DNA of 64,000 nt from Serratia rubidaea (lineage in GTDB: Bacteria; Pseudomonadota; Gammaproteobacteria; Enterobacterales; Enterobacteriaceae), in NCBI GenBank assembly GCA_901472405.1, contig LR590463.1:62001-126000 (forward strand), read 5' to 3'. Below, piece after piece: positions 37,169 through 47,120 of the stretch (its first letter is position 1; each line of letters starts with the position of its first letter). The translations under genes were made by a program, and so were the position numbers. The notes beneath the pieces were generated by a model. That model was not told where the DNA came from. It did not search any database and saw only the letters and a list, made by a program, of their open reading frames with translations.

Positions 37169-37184
37169 CCACCCATTCGGGTGG
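37169..37184. promoter_or_regulatory. Palindrome in the acoK-acoA intergenic region
   Basis: CCACCCATTCGGGTGG is a perfect 6-bp inverted repeat with a 4-base centre. It lies ~107 bases before acoA. It could be an AcoK operator or a small RNA hairpin; no function is proven. The rest of the 252-base gap shows no clear sigma-70 promoter. Confidence 0.35.
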
Positions 37185-37290
37185 CTTCGCAGCCTGCCGA
37201 AACACCCGTACATTTTTTGTATTGGTGTGGTTAGGGCGTGCGCGCCCTGTCAAGTAGCCCGCCTGTCCGACCCTTATTGAGGAGAATCAG

Positions 37291-38253
37291 ATGATGCTGA
37301 GCAAACAGGCTTTGCTGCAGGCCTACCGTAAGATGCGCGAGATCAGGACATTCGAGGAGCGTCTGCATCAGGAAAACACCAGCGGTGACATTCCGGGCTT
37401 CATTCACCTTTATACCGGTGAGGAAGCCATTGCGGTGGGGGTCTGCGAAAACTTGACCGATGCCGATTTCATTGGTTCTACGCACCGCGGGCATGGCCAC
37501 TGCATTGCCAAAGGCTGCGATATTCACGGCATGATGGCCGAGATTTTTGGTAAGGACAGCGGTTTGTGCCGCGGCAAGGGCGGCTCCATGCACATTGCCG
37601 ATCTGTCAAAAGGCATGCTGGGCGCGAACGCTATCGTCGGCGGCGCTCCGCCGTTGGCCATCGGCGCCGCGCTGACGGCCAAAACCCTGAAGACCGGCAA
37701 CGTCGGCGTGTCCTTCACCGGCGACGGCGGCTCCAATCAGGGGCTGGTTTTTGAAGCCATCAACATGGCCGTGGTGCTGCAACTGCCGGCGGTATTTATT
37801 TTCGAGAACAACGGCTATGGCGAAGGTACCGGGCATGACTACGCCGTCGGCGGTCGCGATATCGCCAGGCGTGCGGCCGGCTTCGGCCTGCCGGCGGTGA
37901 CGGTGGACGGCACCGATTTCTTTGCTGTCTATGCCGCCACCGCAGAGGCGGTCAAGCGTGCTCGCGAGGGCGGCGGCCCCAGCGTGATCGAGGCCAAGGC
38001 CTCCCGCTGGCACGGCCACTTCGAAGGCGACCCGGCGCTGTACCGCGCAGAGGGGGAAGTCCAGCGCCTGCGTGAACAGCACGACCCGCTGACGATCTTC
38101 ACGGAGCAGGTCAAACAGCAGATCAGTGCGGAGGAGCTGGCGGCGATCGACGCGGACGTTGAGGCGCTGGTCGACGATGCCGTGACGCAAGCCCGCGCGG
38201 CCGCCTATCCGGCTCCGGAAGATCTGCTGACCGACGTCTACGTTTCCTATTGA
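37291..38253 (+). CDS. acoA: Acetoin dehydrogenase E1 alpha subunit (TPP-dependent)
   Basis: With AcoB forms the thiamine-diphosphate enzyme that cleaves acetoin to acetaldehyde and an enzyme-bound acetyl group. 320 residues, intact. The TPP motif starts GDGGSN (144) and ends with FENNGYG (~172-178). RGHGHCIAKG and GKGGSMHIAD match E1 alpha subunits. GAGGAG precedes the ATG. First gene of the operon, divergent from acoK, which should activate it. Confidence 0.96.
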   Translation: MMLSKQALLQAYRKMREIRTFEERLHQENTSGDIPGFIHLYTGEEAIAVGVCENLTDADFIGSTHRGHGHCIAKGCDIHGMMAEIFGKDSGLCRGKGGSMHIADLSKGMLGANAIVGGAPPLAIGAALTAKTLKTGNVGVSFTGDGGSNQGLVFEAINMAVVLQLPAVFIFENNGYGEGTGHDYAVGGRDIARRAAGFGLPAVTVDGTDFFAVYAATAEAVKRAREGGGPSVIEAKASRWHGHFEGDPALYRAEGEVQRLREQHDPLTIFTEQVKQQISAEELAAIDADVEALVDDAVTQARAAAYPAPEDLLTDVYVSY

Positions 38254-38264
38254 GGGTGATAACC

Positions 38265-39286
38265 ATGGCTATAAAAACCTATCGTGAAGCGGTCAAGGAA
38301 GCGTTGGCCCAGGAAATGGAGCGTGACGAGCGCGTGGTGTTGATTGGCGAAGACCTGCGTGGCGGGCATGGCGGCAATGCGCCGGAGGAGGCGAAGATCG
38401 AGGCCTTCGGCGGCGTGCTGGGCGTGACCAAAGGGCTGTGGACGCAGTTCGGCTCTGAGCGCGTGATCGACACGCCGATTACCGAGTCGGCGATCGTCGG
38501 CATGGCCGCCGGCGCGGCGGCGACCGGTCTGCGGCCGGTGGCCGAGCTGATGTTTATGGACTTTTTCGGCGTCAGCCACGATGCGCTGTACAACCAGGCC
38601 GCCAAGTTCCGCTACATGTTTGGCGGCAAGGCCAAGGCGCCGATGGTGCTGCGCGGCATGATCGGCGCCGGCTTCTCGGCGGCGGCCCAGCATTCGCAGT
38701 CGCCCTACAATATCTTCGCCACCACGCCGGGCCTGAAGGTGGTGGTGCCGTCCACGCCTTATGACGTCAAGGGCCTGCTGATTCAGGCGATACGCGACGA
38801 CGACCCGGTGGTGTTCTGCGAACACAAAATGCTTTACGACCTCAAGGGCGAAGTGCCGGAAGAGGCGTACGCCATCCCGCTGGGCGTGGCCAACTACACC
38901 CGCGAAGGGGAGGACGTCACCATTATCGCGCTGTCGGCAATGGTGCATAAAGCCAACCAGGTGGCCGACAAACTGGCTAAAGAGGGCATCTCGGTGGAGG
39001 TGGTCGACCCGCGGACGATTTCCCCGCTGGATGAGGAAGGGATCCTGGAGTCGGTGGTTTCCACCGGCCGCGTGGTGATCGTCGACGAATCGGCGGCGCG
39101 CTTCGGCTTTGCCCATGATGTCGCGGCACTGATCGCGTCCCAGGCGCACCATTTTCTCAAAGCGCCGATTGCGCTGGTCACGCCGCCGCGCATACCCCGG
39201 TGCCGTTCTCTCCCGCCCTCGAAAAACTGTGGATCCCCAGCGTCGAGCGTATCGAGGCCGCGGTTCGCCAAGTGCTGGAGGATTGA
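38265..39286 (+). CDS. acoB: Acetoin dehydrogenase E1 beta subunit (one frameshift)
   Basis: Partner of AcoA, about 340 residues. Typical E1 beta segments are present: VVLIGEDLRGGHGG, DTPITESAIVGMAAGAA, GAAAQHSQSP-like GFSAAAQHSQSPYNIF, and VEVVDPRTISPLDEEGI. The last ~35 residues shift frame near 39190. Adding one base there gives HTPVPFSPALEKLW and ends at TGA 39284-39286, three bases before acoC. As written, the frame ends in an unrelated tail. The ATG at 38265 is 11 bases after the acoA stop. Confidence 0.93.
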
Positions 39287-39289
39287 GCC

Positions 39290-40804
39290 ATGAGTGATAT
39301 CAAGACGCTTGAAATGCCCAAGTGGGGGCTGTCGATGGAAGAAGGCTCGCTCGCGCAGTGGTATATCCGGGAGGGCGACAGTTTCACCAAGGGGCAGGAA
39401 ATCTGCGAGATCGAGACCAGCAAAATCGTCAACGTGCTTGAGGCCCCCTTTGGCGGCACTCTGCGCCGGGTGTTAGCCCGCGAGGGCGATACCCTGCAGG
39501 TGGGGGCGGTGCTGGCGCTGGTGGCCGAGGCCGCGGTTGGCGATGCCGAACTGGACGCCTTCGCCGCCAGCCTGACGACGACAGCAGCGGCTGCGCCGGT
39601 CGTATCGCCTTCCGCATCTCCGCAGGCCGCGCCGGCGGCCGATAAGCCTCTGCCGGCAGCCGCCGCCCCGTCGGGCAACGCGGCGCCCGCCACGGGACAG
39701 ACCGAGGTGCCGGGCGGCCTGCAGGGCAGCACCGATGCCGCGCAGGTCAATGCCACGCCCCGCGCGCTGCGCCTGGCCGCCAAACTGGGGATCGATTTGA
39801 GCAAGGTGCGCGGCAGCGGACGTGAAGCACGTATCTCCGTGGCCGATCTGGAGAACGCCGTCGTTGCCGCCGGGGGCCGTATCGCATCGGCGACGCCGCC
39901 CGCGCGCTCGGGTAAAGCGCCGCGCTCGCACGCCGACGACAGCCAGGTGGCGGCAACCCCGCTGGCGCGCCGTCTGGCCGGCAAACTGGGGATCAACCTG
40001 CACGACTGCCGTCGCAGCGGTTCACGCGGGCGGGTCAGCCGTGAGGATGTGCAGGCGGCGGCGCTGCTGCTCGACGGGCAGCCGCCGGCCGCTCCTGCGC
40101 AGGAGGCGCCGCCGGCGGCTTTTGAAGCGCTGCCGATGTCGGGCATGCGCCGGGCGATCGCCAGCCGCCTGCAGGCCTCCAAGCAGCATGCGCCGCATTT
40201 TCGTCTGACCGCCGATCTTGATCTGGAGCGCCTGTTGGCGCTGCGCAAGGAAATCAACCTGGGCGCGCCCGGCGTCAAGGTTTCGGTTAACGACCTGCTG
40301 GTCAAAGCCTGCGCGCAGGCGCTGGTGGCGGTGCCGGATGTTAACGTACAGTTCGACGAGGCCAGCCAGAGCATCCGGCGCTTTGCCGATGCCGATATTT
40401 CGGTGGCCGTTGCGCTGCCGGCCGGGCTGATTACCCCCATCGTGCGCGCCGCCAACCGCAAGTCGCTCAGCGAGATTTCACACGACATCCATTCTATGGT
40501 GACCCGGGCGAAGGCCGGTACGCTCAAGCCCGAAGAGTTCCAGGGCGGCACCTTCAGCGTGTCAAATCTGGGCATGCTCGGCGTACGTCAGTTTGACGCC
40601 ATCATCAACCCGCCCCAGGGCGCGATCCTGGCGATCGGCGCCGGCGAGATGCGGGCGGTGGCGCGTGACGGGCAGATCGTCGCACGCCATCAGCTGACGG
40701 TGTCGCTGTCCTGCGATCACCGGGTGATCGACGGGGCGCTGGGCGCGGCTTTTCTCCAGCAACTCAAGCTACGGGTTGAAACACCAAGCCTGATATTTGT
40801 TTAG
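39290..40804 (+). CDS. acoC: Acetoin dehydrogenase E2, dihydrolipoamide acetyltransferase
   Basis: Core of the complex. It receives the acetyl group on lipoate and passes it to CoA. 504 residues. The lipoyl domain covers 1-80 with lipoyl lysine K45 in IETSKIV. Ala/Pro-rich linkers follow. Two peripheral-subunit-binding domains are visible, at ~154-190 (ATPRALRLAAKLGIDL) and ~221-256 (ATPLARRLAGKLGINL). The catalytic domain covers ~280-504 with SCDHRVIDG. Two binding domains with one lipoyl domain are unusual. Third in the operon, overlapping nothing but only 3 bases from acoB. Confidence 0.95.
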   Translation: MSDIKTLEMPKWGLSMEEGSLAQWYIREGDSFTKGQEICEIETSKIVNVLEAPFGGTLRRVLAREGDTLQVGAVLALVAEAAVGDAELDAFAASLTTTAAAAPVVSPSASPQAAPAADKPLPAAAAPSGNAAPATGQTEVPGGLQGSTDAAQVNATPRALRLAAKLGIDLSKVRGSGREARISVADLENAVVAAGGRIASATPPARSGKAPRSHADDSQVAATPLARRLAGKLGINLHDCRRSGSRGRVSREDVQAAALLLDGQPPAAPAQEAPPAAFEALPMSGMRRAIASRLQASKQHAPHFRLTADLDLERLLALRKEINLGAPGVKVSVNDLLVKACAQALVAVPDVNVQFDEASQSIRRFADADISVAVALPAGLITPIVRAANRKSLSEISHDIHSMVTRAKAGTLKPEEFQGGTFSVSNLGMLGVRQFDAIINPPQGAILAIGAGEMRAVARDGQIVARHQLTVSLSCDHRVIDGALGAAFLQQLKLRVETPSLIFV

Positions 40805-40814
40805 GAGATGAGCG

Positions 40815-42213
40815 ATGCACGATAAATACGATGTACTGGTGATCGGCGGCGGGCCGGGAGGCTATGTCGCCGCCATCCGCGCCGGACAGCTCGGGCTGCG
40901 TACGGCGCTGGTGGAGAAACAGCATTTGGGGGGCATCTGCCTGAACTGGGGCTGCATCCCAACCAAGGCGCTGCTGCACGGCGCCGAGGTGGCGCACAGT
41001 ATCGCCCATGCCGATCAGCTGGGGTTCAGCGTCGGCGAGGTGAGTTTCGATCTGCAAAAACTGGTGCAGTTCAGCCGCTCGGTGTCGCAACAGTTGACCG
41101 GCGGGGTCGAGTACCTGTTGAAGAAGAATGGCGTCACGGTATTGGACGGCGCCGCCCGCCTGCGTGGCAAGGGGCAGGTGACGGTGGTCGATGCCAAAGG
41201 CGACGAGAACGACTACCGCGCCGACCACGTGATCCTGGCTACCGGCGCGCGTCCGCGCACGCTGCCGGGGATTGAGCCGGACGGCGAGCGGATCTGGACC
41301 TACTTCGAGGCGCTGCAGCCGCCAAAGTTACCGAAATCCCTGTTGATCATCGGTTCCGGCGCCATCGGCGTTGAATTCGCCAGCCTTTACAACGACCTTG
41401 GCAGCACAGTGACGCTGGTGGAGCTGGCCGCACAAATCTTGCCGGTTGAGGACGCCGAGGTTTCGGCGGCGGTGCGTAAATCGTTCGAGCGGCGCGGTAT
41501 TCAGGTGCATACCCAGACCCAGGTGACGCAGGTGCAGATCACGGCGGCGGGCGTGCGCTGCACGTTGCAGAACGCCGCTGCCGGGCAGGTGCTGGAGGCC
41601 GAGCATGTGCTGCTGGCGGCCGGCGTTCAGCCTAACGTTGAAGGGCTCGGGCTGGAGGCGCTGGGGGTTGAGCTGGATCGCGGTTTTATCAAGACGGATG
41701 ATGCTTGCCGCACCAACGTCTTCGGCCTGTACGCGATCGGCGACGTGGGCCGGCCCGCCGTGCCTGGCGCACAAGGCCAGCCATGAAGGGACGATCTGCG
41801 TCGAGACGCTGGCCGGCGTCGCAGGCGTACACCGGCTTGACCGTGGTTATGTGCCCGGCTGCACCTATGCCCGGCCGCAGGTGGCCAGCCTGGGGCTGAC
41901 CGAGGCGGCGGCGCGTGCCGCCGGGCGGTCGATCAAGGTCGGTAAGTTCGCCTATCAGGGCAATGGCAAGGCGCTGGCCAGCGCGGAGGCAGAGGGCTTC
42001 GTCAAGACGATTTTCGATGCCGAAACCGGCGAGCTGCTGGGGGCGCATATGGTGGGCGCACAGGTCACCGAACAGATCCAGGGCTTCGGTATCGCCCATC
42101 ATCTGGAGGCCACGGACGAGAGCCTGCTGTCGGCGATCTTTGCGCATCCGACGCTGTCTGAGGCCATGCATGAGTCGATTCTCGCGGCGGTCGGCCGGCC
42201 GCTGCATCAGTAG
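40815..42213 (+). CDS. acoL: Dihydrolipoamide dehydrogenase of the acetoin complex (one frameshift)
   Basis: E3 component that reoxidises dihydrolipoamide with FAD and NAD. About 466 residues. FAD-binding GGGPGGYVAA (11-20), redox cysteines in CLNWGC (C42, C47), NAD-binding IIGSGAIGVEFAS, and the C-terminal HPTLSEAMHES with the catalytic His-Glu pair. The frame shifts near 41757, where GDVAGPPCLAHKASHEG would restore it. AGGAG precedes the ATG, and it lies 10 bases after acoC. It is a dedicated E3, separate from the housekeeping lpdA, which is not in this window. Confidence 0.94.
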
Positions 42214-42455
42214 GAACATGCGGCACGCGAGCGCAAAACAGGAATCATCATGTCGGCGGCTTTGCGCGGAAAGCGCGCTGCCCAGCCCCAAAATCCCGTT
42301 CCATTCGGAAACAGTATGACGTGGTTAATAAGGGTGCTGATATATCATTATAAATCAGTGTGATAACGAATTTTTTACGCATATTTATCAGGCAGTCGCG
42401 GCCGCATGTGCAATGCGTTGGCGGTTCACGCCACTTGGAAGGTTACCTATTGATT

Positions 42456-42493
42456 AACCGACATATTGTGCAGGCGATATGTCGGTTTTTTCT
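42456..42493 (+). terminator. Terminator after the aco operon
   Basis: AACCGACATAT pairs perfectly with ATATGTCGGTT (11 bp, 10-base loop), followed by TTTTTCTT. It lies ~240 bases after acoL; the intervening stretch (42214-42455) shows no gene. Confidence 0.85.
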
Positions 42494-42724
42494 TACTTTT
42501 CCGCCGGCTTTGCCGCTCAAATAAATTGTTTAAATATGGGAAGTACCCCACATAGGGACGCTTGCCAAAAGCCGTTTTTTACGACAGGTTACACATGTGT
42601 TAATTAGTTGCACGGTGTAACTATCCCACTGCGCAAAACAGATATCTCACGCTCGACGGCACCGCCTGGTGTTAAGCAGGCAACTGCAAACGTTACCAGG
42701 GTATCAACTAAGGGGTTGGATTGC

Positions 42725-44215
42725 ATGAATGAATTTGTCAATGCCGTCAACGGCGTGATCTGGAGCGAGGCGCTCATTTATCTCTGCCTCGGCACCGGCC
42801 TGTATTTTTCTTTACGTAGCCGATTTTTGCAGCTGCGCCACCTGAAAGGGATGGTGCGTCTGATCTTCAAGGGTAAGGCGAATGCCGCCGGGGTCTCTTC
42901 CTTCCAGGCGCTGTCCATGACGCTGGCCGGACGGGTCGGCACCGGTAACATTGCCGGGGTGGCGACCGCCATCACCTTCGGTGGCCCCGGGGCGCTGTTC
43001 TGGATGTGGGTGGTCGCGTTTCTCGGTTCCAGCTCGGCCTTTGTGGAGTCGACGTTGGGGCAGGTTTATAAGGAGAAGCTGGACGGCGAGTACCGCGGCG
43101 GCCCGGCCTTCTATATCGAGAAAGGTCTGGGCATGAAGTGGTACGCCTGGATTTTTGCCATCGCCACCATCTTCTCCTGCGGCGTGTTATTGCCGGGCGT
43201 GCAGGCCAACTCCATCGGCGCCAGCCTGGATATCGCGTTCGGCATCAGCCCGAATGTGACGGCGGCAATCATTGCCGTGCTGCTGGGCTTTATCATCTTT
43301 GGCGGCGTGAAGCGCATTGCGAGCTTCGCCAGTACCGTGGTGCCGTTTATGGCGCTGGGTTACATCATCGTAGCCTGCGTGATCGTGGCGCTCAATATTG
43401 ACCAGCTGCCAGGCATCATTTTGCTGGTTTGGAAGAGTGCGTTCGGCCTTGAGGCCGGATTCGGCGCGATTTTAGGGCTGGCTATTATGTGGGGCGTGAA
43501 GCGCGGCGTATATTCCAACGAAGCTGCGCAGGGAACCGGCCCGCACGCGTCTTCCGCCGCCGCCGTCAGCCATCCGGCCAAGCAGGGGCTGGTGCAGGCG
43601 TTCTCGGTGTATATCGACACCCTGTTCGTGTGTTCCGCCACCGGATTTATGCTGCTGATTACCGGCCTGTACAACGTCCAGGGGCCGGACGGAGCCGCAA
43701 TTTATACCGGGATTGCCGGCGTTGCCGCCGGTCCCGGCTATGTGCAAACCGCGATGGAAAGCATGATGCCCGGTTTTGGCAGCTACTTCGTCGCCATCGC
43801 GCTGTTCTTCTTTGCCTTCACCACCATCGTGGCTTACTACTACATCGCTGAAACCAACGTTGCGTATCTCAACCGTAAAATACATCGCCCATGGCTTACC
43901 CTGGTGCTGAAAATCGGCCTGATGGCCTCGGCCGTCTACGGCACGGTGAAGACGGCGGACCTGGCGTGGGGGATGGGCGATATTGGCGTGGGGCTGATGG
44001 CCTGGCTGAACATCATCGCCATTTTACTGCTGCGCAAGACGGCGTTCACCTGCCTGAAGGACTATGAAAAGCAGCTGGCGGAAGGCGTCGATCCCGTCTT
44101 TCATCCCGAGAAGCTTGGCATCGAACGGGCGGATTACTGGGTGAGCAACCGCGCCGAGGTAAACCTGCTGCGTGAGTCGACAGGAAAGATTGATGAAAAT
44201 GCAGGGTCTGCCTAG
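42725..44215 (+). CDS. Alanine/glycine:cation symporter (AgcS family)
   Basis: Inner-membrane amino-acid symporter driven by Na+ or H+, 496 residues from the ATG at 42725 (AAGGGG upstream); an earlier in-frame start at 42608 would add a non-hydrophobic tail not seen in the family. Signatures: GRVGTGNIAGVATAITFGGPG, PGVQANSIG, GVKRGVYSNEAAQG and TTIVAYYYIAETN. About 11 membrane helices. It resembles E. coli YaaJ/DagA-type proteins. It is monocistronic, between two terminators, and intact. Substrate specificity (alanine, glycine or another) is an inference. Confidence 0.9.
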   Translation: MNEFVNAVNGVIWSEALIYLCLGTGLYFSLRSRFLQLRHLKGMVRLIFKGKANAAGVSSFQALSMTLAGRVGTGNIAGVATAITFGGPGALFWMWVVAFLGSSSAFVESTLGQVYKEKLDGEYRGGPAFYIEKGLGMKWYAWIFAIATIFSCGVLLPGVQANSIGASLDIAFGISPNVTAAIIAVLLGFIIFGGVKRIASFASTVVPFMALGYIIVACVIVALNIDQLPGIILLVWKSAFGLEAGFGAILGLAIMWGVKRGVYSNEAAQGTGPHASSAAAVSHPAKQGLVQAFSVYIDTLFVCSATGFMLLITGLYNVQGPDGAAIYTGIAGVAAGPGYVQTAMESMMPGFGSYFVAIALFFFAFTTIVAYYYIAETNVAYLNRKIHRPWLTLVLKIGLMASAVYGTVKTADLAWGMGDIGVGLMAWLNIIAILLLRKTAFTCLKDYEKQLAEGVDPVFHPEKLGIERADYWVSNRAEVNLLRESTGKIDENAGSA

Positions 44216-44257
44216 AGATAGCGCAGTGTGAGGGCGCAATATTTCCGATGATTTCCC

Positions 44258-44283
44258 AAAAACCGGCGTAAGCCGGTTTTTTT
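44258..44283. terminator. Bidirectional terminator
   Basis: AAACCGGC and GCCGGTTT form an 8-bp stem with a GTAA loop, with T tracts on the forward strand (TTTTTTT) and, through the A run, on the reverse strand. It serves the convergent symporter and MocR-type genes. Confidence 0.88.
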
Positions 44284-44301
44284 GTTTGTGCGATTTTGGT
44301 T

Positions 44302-45771
44302 TCAACGTCCGTTCTGGCCTGACTCGTCCTGCTGCTGCGACTGAATACACCATTGCGCCAGCTGCGCTATCGCCTGTTCGACGTCGGCGTTGTAACCAAA
44401 CCCGGCATTCAGCCGGAAGCAGCGATCGTAACGGTTGTCGGTGGCAAAAAATATGCCCGGGGGCAATGCCGATCCCGGCGTTGCGCGCCTTGATAAACAG
44501 GCTGCGCACATTCAGGGCGTCCGACGGCATCTCGACCCACAGCACATAGCCGCCCTGCGGCTGGGAAACCCTGGTCCCCGGCGGGAAGGTTTGCAGCACC
44601 TGCTGGCGGAGCTTGCCGATCTGGCCGGCGAGCTCACGCCTGAGCTTGCGCAGGTGGGCGTCATAGCCGCCGTTTCGCAGCAGCTCGCTGATTGCCGCCT
44701 GCGATAGCAGGGGGCGAGCCCATGGTCGAGGTATATTTCAGCGAGGTGATTTTGCGGATGTAATGGTTACTGTGCACCCAGCCGATGCGAATGCCGGGCG
44801 CCACGGTTTTAGAAAAACCGCTGCACAAAATGACGTGCGGGCTAAAGGCCCTCATGGGAAAAGGCCGCTGCCCGCCAAAGGCCGTATCACCAAAACGTAT
44901 CATCTTCAATAATAATTACGCCGTTTTCATCCGCCTGCCGGGTGATATAGGCCTTTTCCTCGTTCGGTATGGTTTTCCCCAGCGGGTTATTAATATTGGC
45001 CAGGGTAATAAAGACCTTAACGGTTTTGCTTTGGAAAAGCGCCACCAGCTTTTCACTGTCGACATAGCCTGCCGGGCAGGCATCGACTTCAACCACGCGT
45101 AAGTTGAGGTTGCGCAGCATCTGCAATAAAACAAAATAGCAGGGCGATTCAACGGCGACCGCATCCCCGGGGTTGACCGTCGCGCGCAGCGCGAGTGACA
45201 GCGCCTCGATGCAGCCGTTGGTCACTAAAATCGTCTCCGGGGTGAGCGTGCAGCCGTAGTCGATCGCCCGCCGGGCGATTTCCGCTTTTAACGGCCCATA
45301 GCCGGTGCCTTTGACCGTATCCCCGAGCAGGGAGGGCTGGCTGTAGCCCAGCTGCCGCATGATCAACCCCAGCTTCCTGATGGGATACAGCGCGCTGTCG
45401 CCGTTGGCCAGATCCAGACGCACGCGGCAATTCTCGCCGACCATCGCCATATGCAGTTCTGTTTGTTCATCAAGCGGCGCGATCTCGCGGGGCTGCTCGA
45501 TAACGGCCGGCGGTTTTGGCTGCCGCCGTTGCCGCGGCGCGACAAAAAAGCCGGATTTGGGTTTTGCCACGGCGTAATGCTCATCCTCCAGCGTGCGCAA
45601 GGCCTTTAGCGCGGTGGTCAGGCTGATGTTGTACTGCGTGGCGAGGGTTCTGACCGACGGCAAACGCGTATCGGGAGGCAACAGACCGGCGTCAATCGCC
45701 TGCTTTATCTGCTCGGTAAGCTGGCGATATCGGCTGAGCGGCTTGCCGGGTGGCACCTCTTCAACAGGCAT
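44302..45771 (-). CDS. MocR-type GntR/aminotransferase regulator (frameshifted)
   Basis: About 489 residues: an N-terminal GntR winged helix (YRQLTEQIKQAIDAGLLPPD, PSVRTLATQYNISLTT) joined to a fold-type I PLP-binding aminotransferase-like domain with ESPCYFVLLQML, NNPLGKTIPNEEK and the PLP lysine motif CSGFSKTVAPGIRIGW. It resembles E. coli YdcR. Frame changes near 44890, 44705, and 44465 interrupt it, with the family sequence continuing in another frame each time. It is divergent from eamA (392 bases between), but whether it regulates eamA is not known. PLP would act as an effector. Confidence 0.87.
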
Positions 45772-46162
45772 CTGTTCTGCTCCATTTCGATCTGAACTGT
45801 ATGTGTAAAATGATTCCGTTTGATAGTAATTTAATTATCACGGTTTGGAAATTATGCCATCACCATATTGATAACAAAGATTTTTTATTTCCCATTACGT
45901 TAATCATTAAGTCTGGATTAGCGCGAGGGTAAATGACCTGACATATTAAGGTTAAAGGGCGACGTGTATTTCACGCGGATAAGCAGGGCCGGCAGATATG
46001 CCCCTTCGTCGTTTTTTTTGCCCCAAATAATGCCTGAGTGAACGTGCGTATTAATAGAAAACCAAACGTTGCCGTGGGTAACGCCGTGTGGTGATCGTTA
46101 TTTTCGTGCGTCAGGCCGATATTGCCCAAACGCTAAGCCATGCGTAATGGAGGAAAGGTTTC
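45772..46162. other. Intergenic region, MocR-type gene to eamA
   Basis: 391 bases between divergent genes. The first half is AT-rich and probably holds the promoters. I see no convincing operator repeat, small gene or hairpin terminator. Confidence 0.4.
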
Positions 46163-47062
46163 ATGTCGGTGAAAGATATGCTGTTGGCCCTCGGTGTGAT
46201 TGTGGCCTGGGGATTTAATTTCGTGGTGATAAAACTGGGGCTGCAGGGCATGCCGCCGTTTTTACTGGCCGGGCTGCGTTTTATGCTGGTGGCGTTTCCG
46301 GCCATCCTGTTGGTTAAACCGCCCCGGGTACCGCTCCGCTGGCTGGTGGCGTATGGCATGACCATCAGCTTTGGCCAGTTCGCCTTTTTGTTTCTGGCTA
46401 TCAAACTGGGTATGCCGGCGGGGCTGGCGTCACTGGTGCTGCAGGCGCAGGCTTTTTTCACCCTCTTGCTGGGCGCCCTGATGCTGGGCGAGTCATTGCG
46501 CTGGAACCATATTGCCGGTATCGCGATCGCCGCGATTGGCCTGTTCCTGCTGGCCGGCGCGGGCATGGGAGGGGGCGTCACGCTCACCACCATGATGCTT
46601 ACCCTGGCGGCGGCGCTGTCGTGGGGGCTGGGCAATATTACCAACAAGGTGATTATGCGTAATCACCCGGTGCCGGTGATGTCGCTGGTGGTCTGGAGCG
46701 CGTGGGTGCCGGTGGCGCCCTTTCTTGCTGCCTCCTGGCTGTTTGAGGGCCAGGCCGCGATAACGGACAGCCTGCTGCATATGCAGGGGACGACGCTGCT
46801 GGCGCTGATCTATCTGGCATTTATTGCCACTATCTTCGGTTACGCCATCTGGGGACGGCTGTTAAGCCGCTATGAGACCTGGCGTATTGCACCGCTGACC
46901 TTGCTGGTGCCGGTGGTCGGGATCCTGAGCGCGGCATTCATTCTGGATGAAAGGTTGTCGGCCCCGCAGCTGGCCGGCGCCCTGGTGATCATTATCGGCC
47001 TGTTGGTGAATGTTTTCGGCGGTCTGCTGACCTCCCGCCGGCGTGCGTACCAGCAGCCCTGA
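46163..47062 (+). CDS. eamA: EamA-like cysteine/O-acetylserine exporter
   Basis: Ten-helix DMT-superfamily exporter, 299 residues, the exact length of E. coli EamA (YdeD). Long stretches match from memory: AWGFNFVVIKLGLQGMPP, AGLRFMLVAFPAILLV, FGMPAGLASLVLQAQAFFT-like GMPAGLASLVLQAQAFFT, and RYETWRIAPLTLLVPVVG. In E. coli it exports cysteine-pathway metabolites. An AGGAAAGG ribosome site precedes the ATG. Intact. Confidence 0.93.
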   Translation: MSVKDMLLALGVIVAWGFNFVVIKLGLQGMPPFLLAGLRFMLVAFPAILLVKPPRVPLRWLVAYGMTISFGQFAFLFLAIKLGMPAGLASLVLQAQAFFTLLLGALMLGESLRWNHIAGIAIAAIGLFLLAGAGMGGGVTLTTMMLTLAAALSWGLGNITNKVIMRNHPVPVMSLVVWSAWVPVAPFLAASWLFEGQAAITDSLLHMQGTTLLALIYLAFIATIFGYAIWGRLLSRYETWRIAPLTLLVPVVGILSAAFILDERLSAPQLAGALVIIIGLLVNVFGGLLTSRRRAYQQP

Positions 47063-47120
47063 TTGAGTTCACCCGCGGGGGTGAGCATGGCAAATATCAC
47101 GTTTGAGAGGGGAGACAGAG

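Noticed and set aside
37182..37197. Sigma-54-like TGGC...TGC before acoA
   Set aside because: GG-GC spacing is one base too long and the TTGCA part is poor.
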